Notes: generated from the sequence alone by a model not told the origin. Positions 42,316 through 51,890 are shown, counted from the stretch's first letter. The stretch is 64,000 bases of DNA from Roseococcus thiosulfatophilus (GCF_017311575.1 NZ_JAFFQY010000022.1:248001-312000), one strand, 5' to 3'. Numbers and translations: made by a program.

Positions 42316-42825
42316 TCACCCCCGCATGGCGTCAAGATGGGCTTCGACACGCGCGACGGCCTCTCCAGGGCTGAGTTCGGCCGTATCGAGGCGGAGATGC
42401 GGCCCGTCCCAAGCCTCGAACCGGCGCCGCGTCACCGCGGGCCAATCCGGGGCGACGAGGCCCGGCACGTCCGACACCCGTTCCTCGACCCTGCGGCGGT
42501 GTTCCGTCGCGTCGGAACAGACCACCAGCACCTGCACCAGCGGAACGCCCGTTCGTGCCGCCACCGCCTGCCAGCCCGCGCGGCTTTCCCGGACAGGGTT
42601 CACGCAATCCGCCACCACCGGCAGGCCGGCGGCGAGGTTGGCCTCGGCCAGGGCATTGGCAACAGCGTAGCCCGCGGTGCCCACCTCGCCCGCCAGCACT
42701 CCGGCGTTGCGGATGGCCTGCTCGATCACATCAATGCGCAGGTGCATCGCCTGGCGGCGACGCGCGACCTCCCGCGAGATCGTGGTCTTGCCCGTTCCCG
42801 GCAGGCCGCTGAAGACGATGAGCAT
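42316..42825 (-). CDS. P-loop ATPase/kinase-like protein
   Basis: A 169-residue AAA_33-type small kinase. Walker A GLPGTGKTT is at residues 7-15, LRIDVIEQAI follows as a substrate-side segment, and VVADCVNPVRESRAGWQAVA and CSDATEHRRRVEERVSDVPG give the lid region. Relatives include predicted kinases of small molecules and zeta-toxin-like enzymes; the substrate is unknown. No antitoxin partner is adjacent. It is divergent from the 123-residue hypothetical gene. Confidence 0.85.
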   Translation of the reverse strand: MLIVFSGLPGTGKTTISREVARRRQAMHLRIDVIEQAIRNAGVLAGEVGTAGYAVANALAEANLAAGLPVVADCVNPVRESRAGWQAVAARTGVPLVQVLVVCSDATEHRRRVEERVSDVPGLVAPDWPAVTRRRFEAWDGPHLRLDTAELSPGEAVARVEAHLDAMRG

Positions 42826-42899
42826 GGTGGCGTTCCTTGAAGGATCATAAGCGTCCGTTAAGCCCGCGGCCGCACGCTCGCCCGGAAATGGAGGACACC

Positions 42900-43271
42900 A
42901 TGACCGGCGACACCACGGCGGAGGAGGTGCGGGAGGCGCGAACGCGCCTGACCCGCCACCTGACCGAACTGCACAAGCTGCACCTGACCCTGCTGGCCGA
43001 AACGCGCGGGCTGAAGAGGTTCACCACGGCCGGCCGGTCCAATGCCGAGATCGAGATCACCGCGGAGGTGCTGGAGCAATATCTCTCCGCGACCGACGCC
43101 TTCCTGGAGAACATGCGCGGCCGCGTCGAATCCCGGCTGGGCCTGCTCCGGCGGGGTGAGCCGCTGGTGAATGGCCGCGCCGATGACGCGCCGGGCCATG
43201 GCGCGTTCTGGCTGAGTTTTTCCCGGCTCTGCGCGGTGCTGCGGCGCGCGGCGAAGCGCGCCGAAGCCTGA
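42900..43271 (+). CDS. Hypothetical helical protein
   Basis: A 123-residue protein I do not recognise. Residues 5-75 are charged and helix-prone (VREARTRLTRHLTELHKLHL, ITAEVLEQYLSATDAFLENM). The C-terminus is basic (FSRLCAVLRRAAKRAEA). I chose the ATG at 42900 because GGAGG lies 5 bases upstream; ATGs at 42837 and 42888 are less supported. It lies alone between the kinase-like gene and the convergent quinone oxidoreductase. No signal or membrane segment is seen. Confidence 0.65.
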   Translation: MTGDTTAEEVREARTRLTRHLTELHKLHLTLLAETRGLKRFTTAGRSNAEIEITAEVLEQYLSATDAFLENMRGRVESRLGLLRRGEPLVNGRADDAPGHGAFWLSFSRLCAVLRRAAKRAEA

Positions 43272-43298
43272 CGGGGCCGCGAGCGCTTCAGGCTCGCT

Positions 43299-44273
43299 TC
43301 AGGGCAGCAGGACGGTGCTGCCCGTGGTCTTGCGCGCCTCCAGGTCCCGGTGCGCCTGGGCGGCGTCCTTCAGCTTGTAGCGCTGGTTCACGTTCATCTT
43401 CACCGCACCCTTGGCGACGACGTCGAACAGGTCGTTCGCCACCGCCACCAGATCCTCGCGCTTGGCGGTGTAGGAGGCGAGCGTGGGGCGCGTCAGGTAG
43501 AGGGAGCCCTTGGCGGCCAGCACGCCGATATCAATCGGCGGCACGGGGCCCGAGGCATTGCCGTAGCTGACCATGAAGCCCAGCGGCGCCAGGCAGTCGA
43601 GCGAGGGCATGAAGGTGTCGCGGCCCACGCTGTCATAGACCACCGGCACCATCGCGCCGCCGGTGATCTTCTTCACCGCGGAGGGCAGGTCCTCGCTCGT
43701 CAGCACGACATGGTCGGCGCCGTGCGCGCGGGCGAGTTCGGCCTTCGCCTCGGTGCTGACGGTGCCGATGACGGTGGCGCCCAGGTGCTTGGCCCATTGG
43801 CACATGATGAGGCCGACGCCACCGGCCGCCGCGTGCACCAGGATCGTCTCGCCGGCCTTCACGCGGTAGGTGGTGCGCAGCAGGTATTGCGCCGTCATGC
43901 CCTGGAGCATCATGGCCGCCGCGTCCTCGAAGCCGATGGCCTCGGGCAGCTTCACCAGGCGGTCGGCCTTGATGGTACGGGCCTCGGCATAGGCGCCGAC
44001 GGGGCCGGAGGCATAGGCCACGCGGTCGCCGACGGCGACTTCCGTCACGCCCTCGCCGATGGCCTCGACCACGCCCGCGCCCTCCATGCCGATGGTGGCC
44101 GGCAGGTTGGGCAACTTGTAGAGGCCGGTGCGGAAATAGACGTCGATGAAGTTCAGGCCCACGGCCTTGTGGCGCACCAGCGCCTCGCCGGGCTTGGGCG
44201 CGGGGAGCGGCACCTCCTCCCACACCAGTTGCTCGGGGCCGCCATGCTCATGGATGCGGATGCTGTGGTTCAC
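43299..44273 (-). CDS. NADPH:quinone oxidoreductase, zeta-crystallin type
   Basis: A 324-residue zinc-free medium-chain dehydrogenase. LNFIDVYFRTGLYKLPNLPA, GMEGAGVVEAIGEGV and GDRVAYASG precede the NADPH motif HAAAGGVGLIMCQWAKHLGA. These match the Qor family, which reduces quinones one electron at a time. It starts with GTG overlapping the ogt stop (GTGA), so the two genes form an operon. Confidence 0.93.
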   Translation of the reverse strand: MNHSIRIHEHGGPEQLVWEEVPLPAPKPGEALVRHKAVGLNFIDVYFRTGLYKLPNLPATIGMEGAGVVEAIGEGVTEVAVGDRVAYASGPVGAYAEARTIKADRLVKLPEAIGFEDAAAMMLQGMTAQYLLRTTYRVKAGETILVHAAAGGVGLIMCQWAKHLGATVIGTVSTEAKAELARAHGADHVVLTSEDLPSAVKKITGGAMVPVVYDSVGRDTFMPSLDCLAPLGFMVSYGNASGPVPPIDIGVLAAKGSLYLTRPTLASYTAKREDLVAVANDLFDVVAKGAVKMNVNQRYKLKDAAQAHRDLEARKTTGSTVLLP

Positions 44274-44740
44274 GGGGCGGAAGCTCCTGGATTGAGATGG
44301 CGCGCCTCATGGTCGAGGAGGAAGCGCTTCGTGTTGGGGCCGTCGAGGCCGGAATAGCCCCCCAGCTTCCCGCCCGCCGCCACGACGCGGTGGCAGGGGA
44401 TCAGGATGGGGATGGGGTTCGCGCCATTGGCCTGGCCCACCGCGCGGGCCACGGAGGCCACCTCGCGCGCGATGTCGGCATAGCTGCGGGTTTCGCCAGG
44501 CGGGATGCGGGTGAGCGCCGCCCAGACCCGGCGCTGGTAGGGGGTGCCGTGCGGCGCCAGCGGAAGCTGGAAATGCAGCCGGCGCCCGTCGAAATAGTCC
44601 TGCAGCTGGTCCCTCGCCTCGCGCAGCAGCGGTGTGGTCGACTGGTCCCGCCCCCGCCCCCAGTCGAGGGCGACAAGGGCGCCGTCCTCCTCCGAGAGGG
44701 TGAGTTCACCCAGCGGTGTCATCAGCGAGAGCTGAGGCAT
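44270..44740 (-). CDS. ogt: Methylated-DNA-protein cysteine methyltransferase
   Basis: A 156-residue DNA repair protein that accepts methyl groups from O6-methylguanine in a suicide reaction. IPILIPCHRVVAAGGKLGGYSG carries the acceptor cysteine (PCHRV) and GTPYQRRVWAALTRIPPGETRSYADIA the DNA-binding segment. There is no Ada N-terminal domain. The ATG at 44740 is preferred over one 12 codons upstream. It is divergent from the ferredoxin-like gene. Confidence 0.94.
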   Translation of the reverse strand: MPQLSLMTPLGELTLSEEDGALVALDWGRGRDQSTTPLLREARDQLQDYFDGRRLHFQLPLAPHGTPYQRRVWAALTRIPPGETRSYADIAREVASVARAVGQANGANPIPILIPCHRVVAAGGKLGGYSGLDGPNTKRFLLDHEARHLNPGASAP

Positions 44741-44867
44741 GTTTCCCAAGATTGCAGTGACGGAGGGATGCAGCACCCCCCGGGGGCGCGCGTCAAGCGG
44801 GGGTTTTCAAGGCCTGGGCGCGGGGGCATGGCGCCGCTACATGCAAAGGGAACGCAGGAGCTTTGCC

Positions 44868-45221
44868 ATGGCCGAGGCCGACCCCCCGCTCTACTTCGAC
44901 GCGCATGTCTTCGTCTGCTGCAACCGCCGCCCGGACGGCCACAGACGCGGCAGCTGCGCGGCCGCGGGCAGCGAAAGGCTGCGCGACTACATGAAGGCGC
45001 GGGCGAAGGAACTGGGCCTGAAGCGCGTGCGCGTGAACATGGCGGGCTGCCTGGATCGCTGCGAGTTCGGCCCGGCCGTCGTCATCTATCCGGAAGGCGT
45101 GTGGTACCGCCCGCAGACGGAGGCGGATGTGGATGAGATCCTTTCGGCGCATCTCGTGGCGGGCGGGCGCGTCACGCGGCTGATGCTGACCGAGAAGGAC
45201 GTGCCGCCGCCGAAGGCATGA
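44868..45221 (+). CDS. (2Fe-2S) ferredoxin-like protein
   Basis: A 117-residue thioredoxin-like 2Fe-2S protein. AHVFVCCNRRPDGHRRGSCAAAGS carries the first cysteine pair with a spacing typical of this family, and VNMAGCLDRCEFGPAVVIYPEGVWY the second pair. It would transfer electrons in the cytoplasm; partners are unknown. GCAGGAGC precedes the ATG at 44868. Its stop overlaps the mnmE start (ATGA). Confidence 0.9.
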   Translation: MAEADPPLYFDAHVFVCCNRRPDGHRRGSCAAAGSERLRDYMKARAKELGLKRVRVNMAGCLDRCEFGPAVVIYPEGVWYRPQTEADVDEILSAHLVAGGRVTRLMLTEKDVPPPKA

Positions 45222-46510
45222 GGACGATCTTCGCCCTCGCCTCCGGGGCGGGACGGGCGGCGGTGGCGGTGATGCGCGTCTCGGGGCCTGGGGCGGGCGC
45301 GGCGCTGGAAGCCCTGGCAGGCCGACTGCCGACACCGCGCATGGCCAGCCTGCGGCGGTTGCGACATGGCGGCGTGGTGCTGGACCAAGCGCTGGTGCTG
45401 TGGTTCCCCGGCCCCGCCTCCTACACCGGCGAGGACAGCGCGGAGCTGCACCTGCATGGCGGCCCGGCCGTGGTGGCGGCGGTGGCGGAGGCGCTGGTGG
45501 CGCTGGGCCTGCACCCGGCCGAGCCCGGCGAATTCACGCGCCGCGCCTTCCTCAACGGCAAGCTGGACCTGACCGCCGCGGAGGGTATCGCGGACCTGAT
45601 CGCGGCCGAGACCGAGGCACAGCGGCGCCAGGCCTTGCGCCAGGCCGAGGGCGGGCTGGCCGCGCGCCATGCGGCATGGGCCGCGCGCCTGACCCGGCTG
45701 CTGGCGCGCCAGGAAGCCTTCATCGAGTTCGAGGAGGAGGACCTGCCCTCGGACCTCGATGCCCAGGTGACGGCCGATGCCCTGGCCTTGCGCGCGGAAA
45801 TGGCCGCCCTGCTGGCCGAGGCGCCGCGCGGCGAACGCCTGCGCGAGGGCGTGGCCGTGGCCATCCTGGGCGCACCGAATGCGGGAAAATCCTCCCTGCT
45901 GAACGCGCTGGCGGAGCGCGAGGCCGCCATCGTCTCCGCCCGTGCCGGCACCACGCGCGATGTGGTGGAGGTGCGCCTCGAACTGGGCGGCGTACCGGTC
46001 ACGCTGGCCGATACCGCCGGCCTGCGCGAGACGGCGGACGAGATCGAGGCCGAAGGGGTGCGGCGTGCCCTGGCGCGGGCCGAGGCCGCTGATCTGCGCC
46101 TGCTGGCCTTCGCCAGCAATGCGGCGCCGGATGCCGCCACCCTGGCGCTGCAAGGGCCGGACGCGATCATGGTCGCCACCAAGGCCGACCTGGGCGGGGT
46201 GCCGCTTTCAGGCGCCCTGGCGGTTTCGGCCTACACAGGCGCCGGGCTGCCCGCGCTGCGCGTGGCGCTGGAGGCGGCGGTGCGGGACCGGGCCGGGCTT
46301 TCGGAGGCGGCCGGCCTGACCCGCCCCCGCCACCGCGCGGCACTGGGCGAGGCGGTGGAATGGCTCGACCGCCTGCCTTTAGCGCTCATGCCGGAGCTGC
46401 GCGCGGAGGCGCTGCGCGGCGCCCTGAGGGGCCTGTCGCGCCTGACGGGGCGGGTGGATGTGGAGCAGGTGCTGGACTTGGTGTTTGGCGAGTTCTGCAT
46501 CGGCAAGTAG
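45218..46510 (+). CDS. mnmE: tRNA modification GTPase
   Basis: A 430-residue protein of the MnmE/TrmE family. The N-terminal folate-binding domain opens MRTIFALASGAGRAAVAVMR; the G domain has GAPNAGKSSLLNAL (G1), the switch DTAGLRETAD and ATKADLGG (G4), and the C-terminus ends FCIGK, where the Cys is conserved. With MnmG it modifies wobble uridine U34 of several tRNAs. It is followed 18 bp later by mnmG, the usual origin-proximal arrangement. Confidence 0.97.
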   Translation: MRTIFALASGAGRAAVAVMRVSGPGAGAALEALAGRLPTPRMASLRRLRHGGVVLDQALVLWFPGPASYTGEDSAELHLHGGPAVVAAVAEALVALGLHPAEPGEFTRRAFLNGKLDLTAAEGIADLIAAETEAQRRQALRQAEGGLAARHAAWAARLTRLLARQEAFIEFEEEDLPSDLDAQVTADALALRAEMAALLAEAPRGERLREGVAVAILGAPNAGKSSLLNALAEREAAIVSARAGTTRDVVEVRLELGGVPVTLADTAGLRETADEIEAEGVRRALARAEAADLRLLAFASNAAPDAATLALQGPDAIMVATKADLGGVPLSGALAVSAYTGAGLPALRVALEAAVRDRAGLSEAAGLTRPRHRAALGEAVEWLDRLPLALMPELRAEALRGALRGLSRLTGRVDVEQVLDLVFGEFCIGK

Positions 46511-46528
46511 CGGTGCTATAGGCCCCGC

Positions 46529-48406
46529 ATGTTCGACATGCGCTATGACGTGGTGGTGGTGGGCGGCGGCCATGCCGGCTGCGAGGCGGCGGCGGCGGCC
46601 GCGCGCTGCGGCGCGCGCACCCTGCTGCTGACCCATGACCCGGCCAAGCTGGGCGAGATGTCCTGCAACCCGGCCATTGGCGGCATCGGCAAGGGCCACC
46701 TGGTGCGGGAGGTGGACGCGCTGGACGGAATCATGGGCCGCGCGGCCGATGCAGCGGGCATCCACTTCAAGCTGCTGAACCGCAGCAAGGGCCCAGCGGT
46801 GCGGGGCCCGCGCGCCCAGGCGGATCGCAAGCTCTACCGTCAGGCCGTGGCCGCGCTGCTGGCGGAGACGCCGGGCCTGACCTTGCTAGGTGACCCGGCC
46901 GAGAACCTGCTGCTGGACGACGGGGTGTTGTCGGGCGTGCTGACGGCGGCGGGGCGGCGCATCGGCTGCGGCGCGTTGGTCATCACCACCGGCACCTTCC
47001 TGCGCGGCATGATCCATATCGGCGAGAGGCGCATTCCGGCCGGGCGCGTGGACGAGGCGCCGGCGGTGGGGCTGGCCCTGGCCCTGGAGCGCCTGGACCT
47101 GCCGCTGGCGCGGCTGAAGACCGGCACGCCGCCACGGCTGGATGGCCGCACCATCGACTGGGCCGCCCTCGAGTCCCAGCCGGGCGATGCGGAGCCGGAG
47201 CCTCTGTCCTGGATGACGGAGCGCATCACCAACCGCCAGGTGGAATGCGGCATCACCCACACCACCCCCCGCACGCATGAGATCATTCGCGGCAGCCTGC
47301 ACCTCTCGGCCGTCTATGGCGGGCGGATCGAGGGGGTGGGGCCGCGCTACTGCCCCTCGGTCGAGGACAAGGTGGTGCGCTTCGCCGACAAGCCCCGGCA
47401 CCAGATCTTCCTGGAGCCGGAGGGGTTGGATGACACGACGGTCTATCCCAACGGCATTTCGACCAGCCTGCCTGAGGAGGTTCAGGCGGCTCTCGTGGCC
47501 AGCATTCCCGGGCTGGAGCGGGCCACCATCCTGCGCCCCGGCTACGCCATCGAGTACGACCATGTGGACCCGCGCGCGCTGTGGCCCACGCTGGAATGCC
47601 GCGCCCTGCCGCGCCTCTTCCTGGCCGGGCAGATCAACGGCACCACGGGCTATGAGGAGGCCGCGGCCCAGGGGCTACTCGCCGGCGTGAACGCGGCGCA
47701 TCGCGCGGGCGGCGGGGATACGCCGGCGACGCTAACCAGGGCCGACGCCTATCTGGGCGTGCTGGTGGACGACCTGACCCTGCACGGCGTCAGCGAACCC
47801 TACCGCATGCTGACCGCGCGCTCCGAATACCGGCTGAGCCTGCGGGCGGACAATGCGGGAATGCGGCTGACGGGCCATGGCCTGGCCTGGGGCTGTGTTG
47901 GCCCCGCCCGCGCCGCCGCTCACCAAGCCTTTGCGCGGGCGGCGGAGGATGCCCTGGCCCGCGCCCGCGCCGAAGGCGCGACGCCCGCGCAGTACCTGGC
48001 CGCCGGCATCCCCATCAACCAGGACGGCCGCTGGCGTAGCCTCTTCGACGTGCTGGCGCTGCCAGCCGCTGCCAGCGCGACGATCGAGGCCCTCTTCCCC
48101 TGGCTCGGGGACCTGCCGCCACGTGTGCGCTCCTATCTTGAGGCCGAGGCCCTCTACGCCCCCTACCTCGACCGCCACGCGGCCGAACGCGCGATGCTGG
48201 AACGCGAGGAGGCCCTGGCCATCCCGCCCGACATCGACTTCGCCGCCATCGCCGGCCTTTCCAACGAGATGCGCGACCGACTGCACCGCGCACGACCCGC
48301 CACCCTGGGCAGCGCCGGCCGCCTTCCCGGCGTGACGCCCGCGGCCCTGGCCGCACTTGCGGTCCATCTCCGTCGCCAGATGCGTGTTTCACGTGAAACA
48401 GCCTGA
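46529..48406 (+). CDS. mnmG: tRNA uridine 5-carboxymethylaminomethyl modification enzyme
   Basis: A 625-residue FAD enzyme, partner of MnmE. The N-terminus [20 protein letters not shown] is the FAD dinucleotide fold; [20 protein letters not shown] and [15 protein letters not shown] are strongly conserved, and [17 protein letters not shown] marks the second FAD region. The C-terminal end VSRETA is encoded by the first parS site (48385-48400). It overlaps the start of rsmG. Confidence 0.97.
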   Translation: MFDMRYDVVVVGGGHAGCEAAAAAARCGARTLLLTHDPAKLGEMSCNPAIGGIGKGHLVREVDALDGIMGRAADAAGIHFKLLNRSKGPAVRGPRAQADRKLYRQAVAALLAETPGLTLLGDPAENLLLDDGVLSGVLTAAGRRIGCGALVITTGTFLRGMIHIGERRIPAGRVDEAPAVGLALALERLDLPLARLKTGTPPRLDGRTIDWAALESQPGDAEPEPLSWMTERITNRQVECGITHTTPRTHEIIRGSLHLSAVYGGRIEGVGPRYCPSVEDKVVRFADKPRHQIFLEPEGLDDTTVYPNGISTSLPEEVQAALVASIPGLERATILRPGYAIEYDHVDPRALWPTLECRALPRLFLAGQINGTTGYEEAAAQGLLAGVNAAHRAGGGDTPATLTRADAYLGVLVDDLTLHGVSEPYRMLTARSEYRLSLRADNAGMRLTGHGLAWGCVGPARAAAHQAFARAAEDALARARAEGATPAQYLAAGIPINQDGRWRSLFDVLALPAAASATIEALFPWLGDLPPRVRSYLEAEALYAPYLDRHAAERAMLEREEALAIPPDIDFAAIAGLSNEMRDRLHRARPATLGSAGRLPGVTPAALAALAVHLRRQMRVSRETA

Positions 48407-49001
48407 GCCGCCCGCCGAGCACCCTGTTTCACGTGAAACAGAGGCGCGGCTGCGCGCCTATCTTCGGCTGCTGCTGGACTGGAACAGTCGCATCAATCTC
48501 GTGGCGGCCGCGCCAGAGGACGTGTTGTGGCAACGCCACATCCTGGATGGGTGGCAGCTCCTCCCGCTGCTGCCCGACGGGCCGCTGGCAGACCTTGGCT
48601 CCGGCGGCGGGTTGCCGGGCCTCGTCATCGCCATCGGGCGCGCCCAGGAAACGCATCTCGTCGAATCGGATCGGCGCAAATCCGCCTTCCTGATCGAGGC
48701 CGCGCGCCAGCTTGGCCTGCCCCATGTGCACGTGCACCCTCGCCGCATCGAGGCCGCGCCACTGCCGCCCCTGACCGTCCTCACAGCCCGCGCCCTGGCG
48801 CCGCTGACGGATCTGCTTCCGCATGCCGCGCGCCTGCTGGCTCCAGGCGGCGTTGCCGTCTTTCCAAAGGGCAGAACCGCTGAAGCGGAGTTGACGGCCG
48901 CCGCGCCGCATTGGTTTATGCAGGTCGAGCGGTTCGCGAGCCGGACGGACGCCGCCGCCACCATTTTCCGGCTGAGCGAGATTCGCCCTGAAGTCGTCTG
49001 A
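48384..49001 (+). CDS. rsmG: 16S rRNA m7G527 methyltransferase
   Basis: About 205 residues. [14 protein letters not shown], then [17 protein letters not shown] (SAM motif I) and the [14 protein letters not shown] region match RsmG (GidB). It methylates G527 of 16S rRNA. The start is uncertain: GTG at 48384 and at 48393 are both within or beside the first parS site, and no ribosome site is visible. The family's N-terminal VSRET motif is encoded by the second parS site. It overlaps mnmG and, at its end, parA. Confidence 0.9.
   Translation: MFHVKQPEPPAEHPVSRETEARLRAYLRLLLDWNSRINLVAAAPEDVLWQRHILDGWQLLPLLPDGPLADLGSGGGLPGLVIAIGRAQETHLVESDRRKSAFLIEAARQLGLPHVHVHPRRIEAAPLPPLTVLTARALAPLTDLLPHAARLLAPGGVAVFPKGRTAEAELTAAAPHWFMQVERFASRTDAAATIFRLSEIRPEVV
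48385..48400. other. parS: parS site 1
   Basis: TGTTTCACGTGAAACA, a perfect 16-bp palindrome identical to the consensus chromosomal parS recognised by ParB. It lies in the last codons of mnmG and near the start of rsmG. The cognate parAB genes follow about 600 bp downstream. Confidence 0.95.
48425..48440. other. parS: parS site 2
   Basis: A second perfect copy of TGTTTCACGTGAAACA, exactly 40 bp from the first, inside the rsmG coding region. Two close sites could help load ParB cooperatively. The site encodes the family-conserved VSRET of RsmG. Confidence 0.95.
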
Positions 49002-49806
49002 CACCCCGCCGCCGCGCATCCTTGCCCTCGCCAACCAGAAGGGTGGCGTGGGAAAGACCACAACCGCCGTGAACCTGGCCGCCGCCCTCGCCGCGCGGCA
49101 GAAGGTGCTGTTGATCGACCTGGACCCGCAGGGCAATGCCTCCACGGGTCTTGGCGTCGCGCGGGCGGAGCGCGGCGCGGGCAGCTATGCCCTGCTGATC
49201 GATGGCCGCCCGTTGGCAGAGGTCATCCGCCCCACCACCGTGAAGAACCTCCACCTCGTGCCCGCCGACCAGGACCTGGCCGGCGCGGAGCTCGAACTGG
49301 CCGACCTGTCCCGCCGTGAATCGCGCCTGAAGAGCGCCATCGAAGCCGGCGCCGAGCGCCTGCGCGGCGTGGACTGGGTGCTGCTGGATTGCCCGCCCTC
49401 ACTCGGCCTGCTGACCCTAAACGCGCTGGTGGCGGCGGAGGCGGTCATGGTCCCCCTTCAGGCGGAATTCTACGCGCTGGAGGGCATGTCCCAGATCATG
49501 CAGACGCTGGAGCGGGTGCGCGGCGGCTTCAACCCCGCGCTGCGCCTCGAAGGCATTGTGCTGACCATGCTGGACCGCCGCAACAACCTCTCCGAGGCGG
49601 TGGAGAACGACGTCCGCGGCTTCTTCAAGCAGCAGGTCTATGAGACGATCATCCCCCGCAATGTCCGCGTGTCTGAGGCGCCTTCCCACGGCCTGCCCGT
49701 GACGCTCTATGACCCACGCTCGCCAGGCGCCGACGCCTACACCCGCCTCGCCGCCGAATTTCTTCGCCGCCACCGCGCGCGGCTCCGCCAGGAGGCGACC
49801 GCATGA
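48988..49806 (+). CDS. parA: Chromosome partitioning ATPase ParA, unusual start
   Basis: About 272 residues. ILALANQKGGVGKTTTAVNL is the deviant Walker A of ParA, LLIDLDPQGNAS and VLLDCPPSLG the other ATPase motifs. With ParB and parS it segregates origin regions. The open frame runs from 48976 and has no ATG, GTG or TTG before the GTG inside the Walker A motif itself (49048). CTG at 48988, overlapping the rsmG end, gives a normal-length N-terminus ([12 protein letters not shown]) and is the best candidate. Its stop overlaps the parB start. Confidence 0.9.
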   Translation: MKSSDTPPPRILALANQKGGVGKTTTAVNLAAALAARQKVLLIDLDPQGNASTGLGVARAERGAGSYALLIDGRPLAEVIRPTTVKNLHLVPADQDLAGAELELADLSRRESRLKSAIEAGAERLRGVDWVLLDCPPSLGLLTLNALVAAEAVMVPLQAEFYALEGMSQIMQTLERVRGGFNPALRLEGIVLTMLDRRNNLSEAVENDVRGFFKQQVYETIIPRNVRVSEAPSHGLPVTLYDPRSPGADAYTRLAAEFLRRHRARLRQEATA

Positions 49807-50654
49807 CCAAGCCCCCCGCCTTGGGCCGCGGCCTCTCAGCCCTGCTGGGCGACGCCGCGGCGGCCAGCACCGGGGCCAATACGCCTGGTCTGCGCCTCCT
49901 CCCCATCGCCTCCATCGAACCCGGCGCCTTCCAGCCGCGCGAGGCGATGGACGAGGCGGCGCTCGCCGAACTCGCCGGCTCCATCCGCGAGCATGGCGTG
50001 CTCCAGCCCATCCTGGTGCGCCCGCTCAAATCCAGCCGTGGCCAGCGCTTCGAGATCATTGGCGGCGAACGCCGCTGGCGCGCCGCCCAGGCCGCCGGGC
50101 TGCACGAAGTGCCGGCCCTGGTGCGCGACCTGTCGGACCGCGAAGCCATGGCCGCCGGCCTCGTGGAAAACCTCCAGCGCCAGGATTTGAACGCGCTGGA
50201 GGAGGCCGAAGGCTATGGCCGCCTCGTCGAGCAGTTCGGCCTGACACAGGACGCGCTGGCCCGTGCCGTGGGCAAGAGCCGCCCGCACATCGCCAACACC
50301 CTCCGTTTGCTGCAACTGCCCGACCGCGTGCGCGAATTGCTGCGCGAGGGCGCGCTGACCGCCGGCCACGCCCGCGCCCTGCTCACCGCCAAGGACCCGG
50401 TGGGCCTTGCCTTGCAGGTGGTGGACCGCGGCCTGAACGTCCGCCAGGCCGAGGCGCTGGCCGCCAGCCGCAACCTGCCCCCGGCCCCGCGCGCCCCCCG
50501 CTCCGACGCCGACACCCGCGCGATCGAGCAGAAGCTCATCGCGCATCTGGGCCTCAAGGTCGCCATCAAGCACGGGCCGCGCGGGGGGCAGGTGGTCCTG
50601 TCCTACAAGGACCTGGACCAGCTCGACGGGATCGTCCGCCTCCTCACGAAATGA
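49803..50654 (+). CDS. parB: Chromosome partitioning protein ParB
   Basis: A 283-residue CTP-dependent clamp that loads at parS. LGRGLSALLGD opens the protein, as in most chromosomal ParBs, and precedes the N-terminal CTP-binding part with IRPLKS-like VRPLKSSRGQRFEIIGGERRWRAAQAAG and ENLQRQDLNALEEAEGY. The helix-turn-helix follows (LTQDALARAVGKSRPHIANT), then a C-terminal dimer domain. The ATG overlaps the parA stop (ATGA). Its parS sites lie about 1.4 kb upstream. Confidence 0.97.
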   Translation: MTKPPALGRGLSALLGDAAAASTGANTPGLRLLPIASIEPGAFQPREAMDEAALAELAGSIREHGVLQPILVRPLKSSRGQRFEIIGGERRWRAAQAAGLHEVPALVRDLSDREAMAAGLVENLQRQDLNALEEAEGYGRLVEQFGLTQDALARAVGKSRPHIANTLRLLQLPDRVRELLREGALTAGHARALLTAKDPVGLALQVVDRGLNVRQAEALAASRNLPPAPRAPRSDADTRAIEQKLIAHLGLKVAIKHGPRGGQVVLSYKDLDQLDGIVRLLTK

Positions 50655-51759
50655 TGGCCGCGTGCGCCATGGTGCTGAGCGTGTCCATGCGCGGCCCGTG
50701 GAATTCCTCGCTCTGCCGCGTGTTGGACAGGAAGGCGAAGCTCACCCCCGAGGCCGGGTCCGCCCAGCAATAGGAAGACCCCACGCCGCCATGGCCGAAG
50801 GTGGAGGGGTGCGCGATGGCGCCCAGGCCGCGGATGGCCGGCGTCGTCCCGCGCAAATGCGGCCCCAGGCCCCGGTGCATGGGCATGCCGTTGTATTCGT
50901 CCGGCCGGTCGCCCGTGTAGTTCCGCACGGCGTATTCGATGGTCCGCGGTGACAGGATGCGCCGCCCCGCCAAGGCGCCCCCGCCCAGCAGCGCCTGGTA
51001 GAAGGCCGCCATGGCGCGCGCCGTGCCATAGCCGCCGCCGCCCGGGATGCCGGCGGCGCGGTGGGCCAGGCTGCCTTCCAGCATCCGAACCGTCCCGTCC
51101 ACGTCCCGCATGTCGGCCACGCGCGGCACCTCGGCCTCGGGCAGGCCCACGAACAGCTCGCGCTCCAGTCGCAACGGCTCGATGATGTGCCGGCGCAGGA
51201 AGGCGCGATGGTCCTCGCCCGAGACGGCGCGGATCACGGCCGCCGCCACCCAGTGGGCCGAGGCCGGGTGGTAGCGCACCAGGCTCCCCGGCGCCCATTC
51301 CAGGCTGAAGCCGCACACCACCTCGCGCAGCTTCGCCGGGTCCTCCCAGGCTGCGGGCGGCACCTCGGCGCTGGGGAAGCCCGCCTGGTGCGTCAGCAGC
51401 TCGATGAAGGTGATGGCGCCCTTCCCCCCCGTCTCGAAGCCCGGCAGGTGCTCGGCCACCGTGTCGCTCAGGCGCAGCGCGCCGCGCTCCGCCAGCAGCC
51501 AGAGCGCCGCGGCCGTCAGCACCTTGGTGTTGGAATAGAGCAGCCACAGGGTCTCCGCCGTCGCCTTCACCCCCGGCCGCGCCTCGCCGAAGCTGCGATG
51601 CAGCGCAAGCCGCCCGTGCCGCGCGATGGCCAGCTGCGCGCCGGGATGGTGCCCAGCGGCGATGTCCGCCTCGATGCGGGCGCACAGCGCCTCAAGCCGC
51701 CCCGGATCAAGGCCGAGCTCGGCCGGGCTGGCTTCAGGCAGGGGAAAGGGCACGGTCAT
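50644..51759 (-). CDS. Serine hydrolase, beta-lactamase/esterase family
   Basis: A 371-residue class C beta-lactamase-like serine hydrolase. The catalytic SxxK is S76-N-T-K79 (LLYSNTKVL). LLTHQAGFPSAE and VRYHPASAHWVAA (with the tyrosine) follow, and FGHGGVGSS is the third motif. There is no signal peptide, so a cytoplasmic esterase or peptidase role is likelier than beta-lactam resistance. It overlaps the parB end by 11 bp tail to tail. Confidence 0.88.
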   Translation of the reverse strand: MTVPFPLPEASPAELGLDPGRLEALCARIEADIAAGHHPGAQLAIARHGRLALHRSFGEARPGVKATAETLWLLYSNTKVLTAAALWLLAERGALRLSDTVAEHLPGFETGGKGAITFIELLTHQAGFPSAEVPPAAWEDPAKLREVVCGFSLEWAPGSLVRYHPASAHWVAAAVIRAVSGEDHRAFLRRHIIEPLRLERELFVGLPEAEVPRVADMRDVDGTVRMLEGSLAHRAAGIPGGGGYGTARAMAAFYQALLGGGALAGRRILSPRTIEYAVRNYTGDRPDEYNGMPMHRGLGPHLRGTTPAIRGLGAIAHPSTFGHGGVGSSYCWADPASGVSFAFLSNTRQSEEFHGPRMDTLSTMAHAAIIS

Positions 51760-51890
51760 GGGATCATCCTCCTTCCGTCATCCTCCACCCAGGGCGAGCC
51801 GTCGGGAAGCCTTTGGACTTGGCGCCCCCGTCCCCCCCTGCCATGCTGACACCCAAAGCGGCGCAGCAAGCGCCGTGAATGGAGGAATTC

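Noticed and set aside
50644-51759. Beta-lactamase resistance gene
   Set aside because: SxxK and related motifs mark the wider serine hydrolase family. There is no signal peptide, and the match to class C enzymes is only at motif level.
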